A stretch of 13,038 nucleotides of DNA, taken from contig CALRFM010000019.1 in the NCBI GenBank assembly GCA_943356515.1, forward strand, positions 1 to 13,038, in the 5' to 3' direction. A model generated the notes under the pieces. That model ran no database searches and was not told the DNA's origin. It saw only the letters and a list, made by a program, of their open reading frames with translations. This stretch comes from Patescibacteria group bacterium (lineage in GTDB: Bacteria > Patescibacteriota > Microgenomatia > UBA1406 > GWC2-37-13). The position numbers and the translations under genes are program-made. Of this stretch, positions 6,511 to 12,887 are shown piece after piece (position 1 is the first letter of the stretch; every line of letters starts with the position of its first letter).

Positions 6511-6517
6511 CTTACTC

Positions 6518-7234
6518 ATGAACCTTACCGTTATGATTCCCTCTCATGGGGAACTGCTTATTGAATCGGGACAAAAAGTAGATTTTACTACTCCTTTTAT
6601 ACGCACTGCACAGGCGCGAAGAGTAGCACTTCCTGTTTCTTCTGTTATGAAGTCTTCTCCAAAAAACATATTTCGTGTGATTAAAAAAGGAGTCGGCGAC
6701 ACCATAGCGCAAGGAGATCTTTTAGCAGAACATAAAACGTTATTTTCTACCAGACAATATTTTAGCGATGTTCCAGGAACCATTGTACACATTGATCACG
6801 AACAAGGAACGGTAGTGATAGAAGAACACATGACAAGTGACGAAACGCTGAATTGTTTTTTTACTGGCCAAATAGAACATATTGACAACCAGAAAATTAA
6901 TCTCAACGTACAGCATACACATCCTATTGCACTTGCGTCCAAAGCACGGCATAATGGTGGTTTGTTGTATTATTTGAATCCAACAACATCTGATTTTACC
7001 GAAGATGATATTATCAATAAATACATTGTTACCGAGATGATTGACAACATGCAAATGGCCAAATTAGGAACTCTGGGAGCTTGCGGCGTGATTGTTCCTA
7101 AAGTGCACCGTGGCGTGGAAGGGCTCGATAACTTAGTGTTACAAAACGAAGAAGATTATAAGCATATTGTAACTCATAAGTATCCCTACTGTCTCGTTAC
7201 GCCCGAACAAGACACCGTTATTTTTTATTCATAA
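6518..7234 (+). CDS. Hypothetical protein with a biotinyl/lipoyl-like (barrel-sandwich) domain
   Basis: A 238-residue protein of unknown function with no signal peptide or membrane segment. Residues about 45-105 read as a barrel-sandwich hybrid: IFRVIKKGVGDTIAQGDLLA, then KTLFSTRQYFSDVPGTIV and EQGTVVIEE. This is the familiar 'G-x-x-V-x-x-G-x-x-L-A ... P-x-x-G-x-I' rhythm of lipoyl, biotinyl and HlyD-type domains. The modified lysine in its MKM or DKA context is missing, so it is probably not a cofactor carrier. The rest includes a conserved-looking GALGACGVIVPK-type segment near 184-196 (here GTLGACGVIVPK) and a strand-rich tail. It starts the putative operon with ctpA and an HtrA-type protease (spacing 8 and 14 bases), so a link to protein quality control or the envelope is conceivable but unproven. 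Confidence 0.75.
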   Translation: MNLTVMIPSHGELLIESGQKVDFTTPFIRTAQARRVALPVSSVMKSSPKNIFRVIKKGVGDTIAQGDLLAEHKTLFSTRQYFSDVPGTIVHIDHEQGTVVIEEHMTSDETLNCFFTGQIEHIDNQKINLNVQHTHPIALASKARHNGGLLYYLNPTTSDFTEDDIINKYIVTEMIDNMQMAKLGTLGACGVIVPKVHRGVEGLDNLVLQNEEDYKHIVTHKYPYCLVTPEQDTVIFYS

Positions 7235-7242
7235 AACCAACC

Positions 7243-8499
7243 ATGAACATCCCACGAAAAAAAATCACTGATATTTTATTGTATTTAGCAGTTGCAATAC
7301 TGCTTTTTGGATCGGGATATAAAGTTGCCGAATGGAAGATTACCAAAAATGCCATAACGCCTGCATCATTTACTGTATTCAATGCAACGAGTGATGTCAA
7401 ATTAGATGAAAAGGGCAACAATATAGACTTTAGACTGTTTTGGGACACCTGGCAAAAGGTAGAAGCCAAATATGTAGATAAAGATAAAATCGACACACAA
7501 ACCATGTATTATGGTGCTATAAAAGGGCTTGTTGCTGCAGTCGGTGACCCTTACACCTTCTTTCTTACCCCAGAAGAGAATCAGCAATCAAAAGACGATT
7601 TAGGGGGAAAGTTTGAAGGAATTGGTGCGCAGCTTGGGCTTAAAAACAATGCCATTATTGTTATTGCGCCCTTGAAAGAATCTCCTGCAGAAGCCGCTGG
7701 TTTAAAGTCCGGCGATTATATAACCAAAGTGGATGGCGAATCTACCAAAGGCTGGACGCTAGTGGAAGCAGTCGGCAAAATACGAGGGCCCAAAGATACT
7801 AGTGTAAAACTCACGGTGCTCCGTACCAACGTTGAACTAGATATCCCCATTGAGCGACGACAAATAAAGGTGCCATCGGTCGAGCTTAGTACCGAGACAC
7901 AACAAGGCAAGTCGGTAGCAGTAATTACGCTGAGTCAATTTGGTGAAACAACCAACAGCGAATGGGACAAAGCCGCGCAAGAGGTAAAAACAACATGGGA
8001 CCAAGGAACTATTTCTGGAGTTGTAATAGACGTTCGTGGCAACCCAGGTGGTTACTTAGATAGCGCCGTGTATATTGCATCTGAATTTTTAGAAAAAGGG
8101 AAAACTATACTTACTCAAGAAACCACCGATGAGCGTGACCGTGTATACACTGTTGGCAGAACTGGCGCATTACTCGATATTCCGCTATCAATCATCATTA
8201 ATGAAGGATCGGCATCGGCTTCTGAAATACTTTCTGGAGCGCTCCGAGATCATAAAAGAGCTACGCTCGTGGGCAAGCAGAGCTTTGGTAAAGGATCAGT
8301 GCAAGAAGCATTAGATTTGAGTGGTAATGCTGGACTTCATGTGACTATTGCCAAATGGATATTGCCAGAAGGTGAATGGATAAACGGAGTAGGAATAACT
8401 CCAGACATTATTGTAGAAAATGTCGTTGAAGAAGGTAATACCATCACAGCAGAAACCGACGAACAATTGAAACAGGCTATTGGCGCGCTTCTCAAGTAG
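7243..8499 (+). CDS. C-terminal processing protease, peptidase family S41 (CtpA/CtpB type)
   Basis: A 418-residue protease anchored by one N-terminal membrane helix (about 9-27, after a KK pair), with the catalytic part outside the membrane. The linker carries FWDTWQKVEAKYVD and the family-typical GAIKGLVAAVGDPYTFFLTP block (91-110). A PDZ domain follows at about 118-200 (FEGIGAQLG, SPAEAAGLKSGDYI). The S41 core spans about 205-400. The catalytic Ser325 lies in NEGSASASEI, Lys350 in SFGKGSVQ, and Gln354 completes the CtpB-like triad; the 25-residue Ser-Lys spacing matches Prc and CtpB. The protease trims or degrades proteins from their C-termini, with the PDZ domain gating access. It lies 8 bases after the upstream gene and 14 before an HtrA-type protease, so the three are likely cotranscribed. 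All active-site residues are intact. Confidence 0.95.
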   Translation: MNIPRKKITDILLYLAVAILLFGSGYKVAEWKITKNAITPASFTVFNATSDVKLDEKGNNIDFRLFWDTWQKVEAKYVDKDKIDTQTMYYGAIKGLVAAVGDPYTFFLTPEENQQSKDDLGGKFEGIGAQLGLKNNAIIVIAPLKESPAEAAGLKSGDYITKVDGESTKGWTLVEAVGKIRGPKDTSVKLTVLRTNVELDIPIERRQIKVPSVELSTETQQGKSVAVITLSQFGETTNSEWDKAAQEVKTTWDQGTISGVVIDVRGNPGGYLDSAVYIASEFLEKGKTILTQETTDERDRVYTVGRTGALLDIPLSIIINEGSASASEILSGALRDHKRATLVGKQSFGKGSVQEALDLSGNAGLHVTIAKWILPEGEWINGVGITPDIIVENVVEEGNTITAETDEQLKQAIGALLK

Positions 8500-8513
8500 T
8501 ATCACTGTTCAAT

Positions 8514-9671
8514 ATGACATTTCTAAAACATATTACTATCAGATCCCTCATTCTATCGGTTGCAGTAATGCTACTTGTCATTGCGGCGCTTAAAGACAGA
8601 GAGATAATAAAAATAGAGCCCAATATCCAAACGGTGCCTAAAATCGCGCATGACATCGTCATAAAAACAGAAGAATCTGTAATAATCCACGTTGTGGAAG
8701 ACGCTCTCCCTTCTGTAGTAACAATTGGTATAACCAAGACAACTACGGGTGCAGACACTATAAAGATCGATCCACTTGACCCATTTAACTCATTTCGAAA
8801 TATTCCTGAAGTAGGAAACATCATTGAAGGTAATGTCGGAAGTGGCTTCATTATATCGTCAGATGGCATGATATTGACCAACAAACACGTGGTGCATGAT
8901 GCCAAGGCTGAATATATGGTACTCACTTATGATGGCAGAACATTTGATGTAGAGCAGATTTATCGTGACCCGCTCAATGACTTAGCAATATTGAAGATTA
9001 TGGCGTCAGGATTGGATCCATTAGAGCTTGGCGATTCTTCACAGCTCAAACTGGGCCAGATGGCAATAGCTATAGGCACACCGCTCGGTCAGTTTCAAAA
9101 TACCGTAACAACCGGTATTGTATCTGGTATTGGAAGGGGTATAACTACAGGCTCACCGTTTGAAGGATTTGTAGAAAAACTTGATGGAGTAATTCAAACT
9201 GATGCAGCAATAAGTCTGGGCAATTCTGGGGGGCCGCTCTTAAACTCCAGCGGCCACGTGATAGGAGTCAATACGGCAATTGCAAGTGGTGGGCAAAATA
9301 TTGGTTTTGCAATTCCCGTGAATATTGTGACGCAACTCATCGACACTTTTGAAAATAATGGAGGAATTTTTGACCGATCGTATTTGGGAATACACTATAA
9401 AATGGTAGACAAAGAAACAGCGACTCTGAATAAAGTTGTGGAAGGAGCCTTTGTAGAGTTGATTGTGGAAAATTCCCCTGCAGATGAAGCAGGAGTAACG
9501 GAAGAAGATATTATAACTATGCTTGATGGGATGCCTATAGATACGAGCGATGAACAAGATTTGACAAGGCGTATATTGAATATTCGCATTGGAGAAACCG
9601 TAAACCTCACCATATGGCGCGGCGGAAAGACCATGCAACTTCCCGTACTCCTGGAAGGAGTTGGGGGGTAG
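8514..9671 (+). CDS. HtrA/DegP-type serine protease (S1C trypsin-like with one PDZ domain)
   Basis: A 385-residue protease with one N-terminal membrane helix (about 9-26) and a trypsin-like domain facing outward. The triad is complete: His125 in TNKHVVHD, Asp156 in DPLNDLAILK, and Ser238 in SLGNSGGPLLN. GSGFIISSDGMILTN and IGFAIPVN are typical HtrA blocks. A single PDZ domain follows (about 285-380; YLGIHY, SPADEAGVTEEDIITMLDG), so it matches DegS/HtrA rather than the two-PDZ DegP. It probably degrades misfolded extracytoplasmic proteins. It follows the S41 protease by 14 bases, giving a paired protein-quality-control unit. No separate promoter or Shine-Dalgarno is visible. The hisS promoter sits in its final codons. 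Confidence 0.94.
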   Translation: MTFLKHITIRSLILSVAVMLLVIAALKDREIIKIEPNIQTVPKIAHDIVIKTEESVIIHVVEDALPSVVTIGITKTTTGADTIKIDPLDPFNSFRNIPEVGNIIEGNVGSGFIISSDGMILTNKHVVHDAKAEYMVLTYDGRTFDVEQIYRDPLNDLAILKIMASGLDPLELGDSSQLKLGQMAIAIGTPLGQFQNTVTTGIVSGIGRGITTGSPFEGFVEKLDGVIQTDAAISLGNSGGPLLNSSGHVIGVNTAIASGGQNIGFAIPVNIVTQLIDTFENNGGIFDRSYLGIHYKMVDKETATLNKVVEGAFVELIVENSPADEAGVTEEDIITMLDGMPIDTSDEQDLTRRILNIRIGETVNLTIWRGGKTMQLPVLLEGVGG

Positions 9672-9689
9672 CAACATATCCTGTATAAT
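9661..9689 (+). promoter_or_regulatory. Promoter of hisS
   Basis: A perfect TATAAT (9684-9689) ends six bases before ATG 9696; TTGGGG (9661-9666) lies 17 bases upstream as a partial -35. Transcription should start on or next to the start codon, giving a leaderless mRNA. The -35 lies within the last codons of the protease gene. Confidence 0.6.
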
Positions 9690-9695
9690 ACCTCT

Positions 9696-10901
9696 ATGAC
9701 AGGTCAAAATAATCTACAGACATTACGCGGATTTAGAGATTTCTTACCCACGGAGGCGAAGCAGAGACAATGGCTTACCGATGTACTGCGTGGGGTATTT
9801 GAGATGTGGGGATATGAGCCCATAGAAACGCCTACCATGGAATATGCAGCACTTTTTGAAGGGCAGATAGGCGAAGATGAAAAGCTCTTTTTTAAATTCA
9901 CTGACCAAGGAGACCGCGAAGTAGCACTAAGGTATGATCAAACTGTTCCCACAAGCCGCGTCCTTGCACAGTACCGACAAGAGATAAAGTTGCCCTTTAA
10001 ACGGTATCAAATTCAACCGGTATTTCGTGCAGAAAAACCACAAAAGGGTCGCTACCGAGAATTTATTCAGGCAGATGCCGATATATTTGGGGTAAAATCA
10101 CCCGTTGCAGATGCTGAAATAATGGCGCTCAGTTTAGATATTTACAAACAGCTTGGATTCAAAAAGCCAAAGCTTCTTATAAATGATCGCTCGCTCTTTA
10201 AAAACATGCCTTATGAGGCCATTGTAGCCATAGATAAAATAAAAAAGATTGGAGAAGATGGCGTACTGAAAGATATGGAATCAAAAGGAATCTCAAGTGG
10301 TGATGCTAAAGGGTACCTAAAACAAGTTAAAGAACTGAAACCAAATGAAACAATTCAAACTATTTTAGATTATCTCAAAAATGCTGGTTTTGACGAAGAG
10401 TGGTATGCATTTGAACCCAGTATTGCACGCTCATTTGCTTATTCATCTGGTCCTATTTGGGAAGTAGTTATTCCAGAAAGTTCTGGAGGATCGGTACTAG
10501 GTGGAGAACGATACGATAATCTGATTGAGTCGATATCAGGAGTTAAAATACCTGCTACGGGCTTTGGATTGGGGTTTGATAGAACATTGGAAGCCGCACT
10601 CGAACTTGGCTTGGTTCCAGAAACCGAAGCTGTTGCACAAGTACTCGTAACCATATTTGATGAAACATTACTGGGTGAATCTATTAAAATTGCAACTCAG
10701 TTACGAGATGAAGGAATAACAACCGATATGTATCCAAATAGTTCAGACAAACTTGGAAAACAGATGAAATATGCCAATGATAAGCAGATACCATACGTGC
10801 TCATTCTAGGACCCGACGAAGTGAAAAATGATGTCGTATCAATCAAAAATATGCAGACAGGGGAATCTAAAACAGGAAAGCTTGCAGACTTGTTGATGTA
10901 A
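9696..10901 (+). CDS. hisS: Histidyl-tRNA synthetase
   Basis: A 401-residue class II synthetase that charges tRNA-His in the cytoplasm; length is normal. The N-terminus shows RGFRDFLPTEAKQRQWL. Motif 1 lies around ETPTMEYAALFEGQIGE, motif 2 around PVFRAEKPQKGRYREFIQADADIFG (108-132, with Arg111 and Glu113), and motif 3 is GFGLGFDR (289-296). The C-terminal anticodon domain occupies about 312-401. An oddity is the HisA motif, normally RGLDYYTG. Here it reads RSFAYSSG (245-252): the catalytic Arg is kept, but Gly, Leu, Asp and the second Tyr are changed. The neighbouring GGSVLGGERYDNLI loop is normal, so the enzyme is probably functional with a modified histidine pocket. The gene has its own TATAAT promoter and stands alone, followed by a palindromic repeat. 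Confidence 0.93.
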   Translation: MTGQNNLQTLRGFRDFLPTEAKQRQWLTDVLRGVFEMWGYEPIETPTMEYAALFEGQIGEDEKLFFKFTDQGDREVALRYDQTVPTSRVLAQYRQEIKLPFKRYQIQPVFRAEKPQKGRYREFIQADADIFGVKSPVADAEIMALSLDIYKQLGFKKPKLLINDRSLFKNMPYEAIVAIDKIKKIGEDGVLKDMESKGISSGDAKGYLKQVKELKPNETIQTILDYLKNAGFDEEWYAFEPSIARSFAYSSGPIWEVVIPESSGGSVLGGERYDNLIESISGVKIPATGFGLGFDRTLEAALELGLVPETEAVAQVLVTIFDETLLGESIKIATQLRDEGITTDMYPNSSDKLGKQMKYANDKQIPYVLILGPDEVKNDVVSIKNMQTGESKTGKLADLLM

Positions 10902-10909
10902 CTAAGCAC

Positions 10910-10970
10910 TTGTCATCCTCGCGAACGCGGGGATCCAGTCCTAGATTCCCGATCAGGTCGGGAATGACAA
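10910..10970. repeat. 61-bp palindromic repeat element (MITE- or REP-like)
   Basis: The element begins TTGTCAT (10910-10916) and ends ATGACAA (10964-10970), a perfect 7-bp terminal inverted repeat. Inside are two hairpins: 10915-10922 with 10927-10934 (8 bp, one G-T pair, loop GAAC), and 10945-10952 with 10958-10965 (8 bp, loop TCAGG). Elements with a GTCATYC..CGCGAA.GCGGGGATCC core and a mirrored ATTCCCG end occur in many bacterial genomes as dispersed repeats, as far as I recall. It is more GC-rich than its surroundings. It may also end hisS transcription, but no T-run follows it. Confidence 0.75.
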
Positions 10971-10995
10971 AATAAACGAAATCTATTGTACAAAC

Positions 10996-11001
10996 TATTA
11001 T
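10996..11001 (+). promoter_or_regulatory. Possible -10 box for the release-factor gene
   Basis: TATTAT ends four bases before ATG 11006, close to the leaderless spacing seen at other genes here. No convincing -35 lies at 16 to 18 bases upstream, so support is weak. Confidence 0.3.
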
Positions 11002-11005
11002 AACT

Positions 11006-11713
11006 ATGAACATAAACTCAAATATTGTAGTCATCGAAGCCGCGCAAGGTGCCGGTGGAGATGAGTCCAAACTCTGGGGTAGCGACCTTCTGGTTTCTTA
11101 TGCAAAATTTGCTGCTAAACAAGGACTCAAAGTGCAACAGCTGGAAGAAAATATTATTAAAGTAACAGGCCCAAATGCATTTAACTATTTCAAACACGAA
11201 ACCGGCGTGCACCGCGTACAGCGAGTACCAAGCACTGAAAAGCGAGGGAGAGTACACACATCTACTGCGGTTATCATCGTAACTCCCCAAATCAATTCAA
11301 ATGATATTCATATAAATGATAGTGACCTTGACTGGCAATTTTTCAGATCAGGGGGTGCTGGGGGACAAAATGTAAACAAAGTTTCTACTGCTGTTCGACT
11401 AACTCATAAGCCAACGGGCATAGTGGTAACAACCAGTCGGGAACGCACCCAACTAGCTAACCGTCAGATAGCAAAGGAGCTCTTGGCCGGAAAACTATAT
11501 CAGTTAGAGGAAGAAAAGCGCTTGGGAATTCAACATTCTTTTGTAAAAGACATTGGAGCTGGAGATCGGTCAGACAAAATGCGCACGTATAATTTTCCCC
11601 AAAGCCGCCTTACCGATCACCGTATAAACAAAAGCTTTCATAATCTGGAAGAAATCATCGACAGTGGTAGATGGGAAAAGGTGTTTAAAACTCTGAAAGA
11701 ACAAATTAAATAA
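11006..11713 (+). CDS. RF1-like peptide chain release factor lacking N-terminal domain 1
   Basis: A 235-residue class I release factor; complete RF1 is about 350. The protein begins directly at domain 2 (VVIEAAQGAGGDESKLW, the counterpart of IEIRAGTGGDEAALF). It carries PST at 75-77, matching the RF1 stop-codon-reading PxT motif rather than the SPF of RF2, within RVPSTEKRGRVHTS. The catalytic GGQ is at 119-121, followed by NVNKVSTAVRLTHKPTGI. The RF1-typical RTYNFPQSRLTDHRIN lies at 193-208. It should recognise UAA/UAG and hydrolyse peptidyl-tRNA, although domain 1, which normally contacts the ribosomal stalk base and the methylation and termination partners, is absent. No domain 1 remnant is readable upstream, where a stop lies at 10973. 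It may be the main RF1 of this lineage or an accessory rescue-type factor. The 57 bases at 11630-11686 recur in diverged form at 12782. Confidence 0.88.
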   Translation: MNINSNIVVIEAAQGAGGDESKLWGSDLLVSYAKFAAKQGLKVQQLEENIIKVTGPNAFNYFKHETGVHRVQRVPSTEKRGRVHTSTAVIIVTPQINSNDIHINDSDLDWQFFRSGGAGGQNVNKVSTAVRLTHKPTGIVVTTSRERTQLANRQIAKELLAGKLYQLEEEKRLGIQHSFVKDIGAGDRSDKMRTYNFPQSRLTDHRINKSFHNLEEIIDSGRWEKVFKTLKEQIK

Positions 11714-11723
11714 TACTTAAAAA

Positions 11724-12782
11724 ATGAGCATGGGAAAAAAAATAATCAAACAGAATATTTTTACTGAATTTTTGCTCTATACTACGCCGAACGGGAAGGT
11801 AAAGGTAGAGATATTTTTGCGGGGTGAAACTATTTGGCTAACGCAAGATAAAATAGCTCTTTTATTTGGTGTACAAAGACCAGCAATTACCAAACACCTC
11901 AAAAACATCTTCAAAAGTGGCGAACTGGTTGAAGATCAGGTAAGTTCCATTTTGGAACATACCACACAACATGGCGCACTGGAGGGAAAAATACAAACTC
12001 AATCGGTAAAATTCTACAATCTCGATGTCATTCTTTCTGTCGGTTATCGAGTGAATAGCTCTCAGGCAACACAGTTTCGCATGTGGGCGACCGAGCGACT
12101 GAGGGAGTACATCATCAAAGGGTTTACTATGGATGATGAAAGGTTAAAGACCCCCAACTACACCTTTGGCCAAGATTATTTTGAAGAGCAACTGGCTCGC
12201 ATAGCAGACATCCGCAGTAGCGAGCGCAGGTTTTACCAGAAAATCACCGATATCTACACGCAGTGCAGTGTGGACTATGACAAGAATAGCACTGAAGCTC
12301 AGAAGTTTTTTGCCACCGTGCAAAATAAACTTCACTTTGCTATCTCTGGTCACACAGCTGCAGAAATCATCACCAGTCGTGTAAGCAGTGCTAAACAAAA
12401 CGTAGGCCTCACTAACTGGAAAAACAGCCCGCAAGGTACCATACGCAAATCAGATGTTGTGGTGGCCAAAAATTATTTAAATGAAGAAGAACTCGCAGGC
12501 CTCAATAGCATAGTGGAGCAATATCTCATCTTCGCCGAGTCACAAGCTAAGCGTAAGCAAGCTATGTTTATGCTCGATTGGGAAAAAAAACTGAACGAGT
12601 TTTTAAAACTAAACGATCGCGATATCTTGGGAGATTTGGGCAGGGTCAGTCACGAAGTTGCCGAGACATTGGCGCTCGGAGAATATGAAAAATATCGCGC
12701 GGAGCAGGACAAAAACTATATCTCCGATTTTGATCGTGAAGTGAAAAAGATTCTTGATTTACAAAAGAAAGGTAAGAAGTGA
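11724..12782 (+). CDS. RhuM-family protein (virulence RhuM / KilA-N-BRO-like)
   Basis: A 352-residue cytosolic protein of the RhuM family, found in pathogenicity islands, phages and defence-type regions; its biochemical activity is not established. The family signature is in the first half: KVEIFLRGETIWLTQDKIA (about 27-45), a helix-turn-helix-like ALLFGVQRPAITKHLKNIF, then KFYNLDVILSVGYRVNSSQA (96-115) and FRMWATERLREYIIKGF. The C-terminal half is helical and charged, with AISGHTAAEIITSRV and LNSIVEQYLIFAESQAKRK. ATG 11724 is chosen; ATG 11730 is an alternative. It starts ten bases after the release-factor stop with no promoter or Shine-Dalgarno, so it is probably cotranscribed. Its TGA abuts a release-factor 3' fragment, marking it as likely inserted cargo between two release-factor ends. 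Confidence 0.88.
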   Translation: MSMGKKIIKQNIFTEFLLYTTPNGKVKVEIFLRGETIWLTQDKIALLFGVQRPAITKHLKNIFKSGELVEDQVSSILEHTTQHGALEGKIQTQSVKFYNLDVILSVGYRVNSSQATQFRMWATERLREYIIKGFTMDDERLKTPNYTFGQDYFEEQLARIADIRSSERRFYQKITDIYTQCSVDYDKNSTEAQKFFATVQNKLHFAISGHTAAEIITSRVSSAKQNVGLTNWKNSPQGTIRKSDVVVAKNYLNEEELAGLNSIVEQYLIFAESQAKRKQAMFMLDWEKKLNEFLKLNDRDILGDLGRVSHEVAETLALGEYEKYRAEQDKNYISDFDREVKKILDLQKKGKK

Positions 12783-12844
12783 AAAGCTTCCACAACCTAG
12801 AAGACATCATCGACAGCGGCAGATGGGAGAAGGTGTTTGGGTAG
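12782..12844 (+). pseudogene. Orphan 3' fragment of a second release-factor (RF1-like) gene
   Basis: Twenty codons read KSFHNLEDIIDSGRWEKVFG then TAG at 12842-12844. The first 19 match residues 209-227 of the release factor at 11006 with one change (Glu to Asp). At the DNA level 49 of 57 bases agree with 11630-11686, and all eight differences are at third codon positions. Similarity stops abruptly at 12782, the last base of the RhuM stop codon. After VF the fragment ends at once, whereas the complete gene continues for eight more residues. No start codon makes it a gene; it is a remnant of another release-factor allele. Confidence 0.85.
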
Positions 12845-12849
12845 AAAAA

Positions 12850-12872
12850 TAAATGAACTTGAAATTCATTTA
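12850..12872. repeat. Small AT-rich inverted repeat
   Basis: TAAATGAA and TTCATTTA form a perfect 8-bp stem around a seven-base loop, six bases after the release-factor remnant stop. It could be a weak terminator of the old release-factor gene, but it is AT-rich and lacks a following T-run. Confidence 0.35.
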
Positions 12873-12887
12873 AGCTTGTAGTATCAT

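Noticed and set aside
10902..11005. Remnant of the missing domain 1 of the release factor
   Set aside because: The frame leading into the gene has a stop at 10973-10975 and the codons between show no domain 1 pattern; most of this stretch is the palindromic repeat.
12779..12844. Independent 21-codon gene starting at GTG 12779
   Set aside because: The reading is explained by the copied release-factor tail, and the GTG overlaps the RhuM stop by chance.
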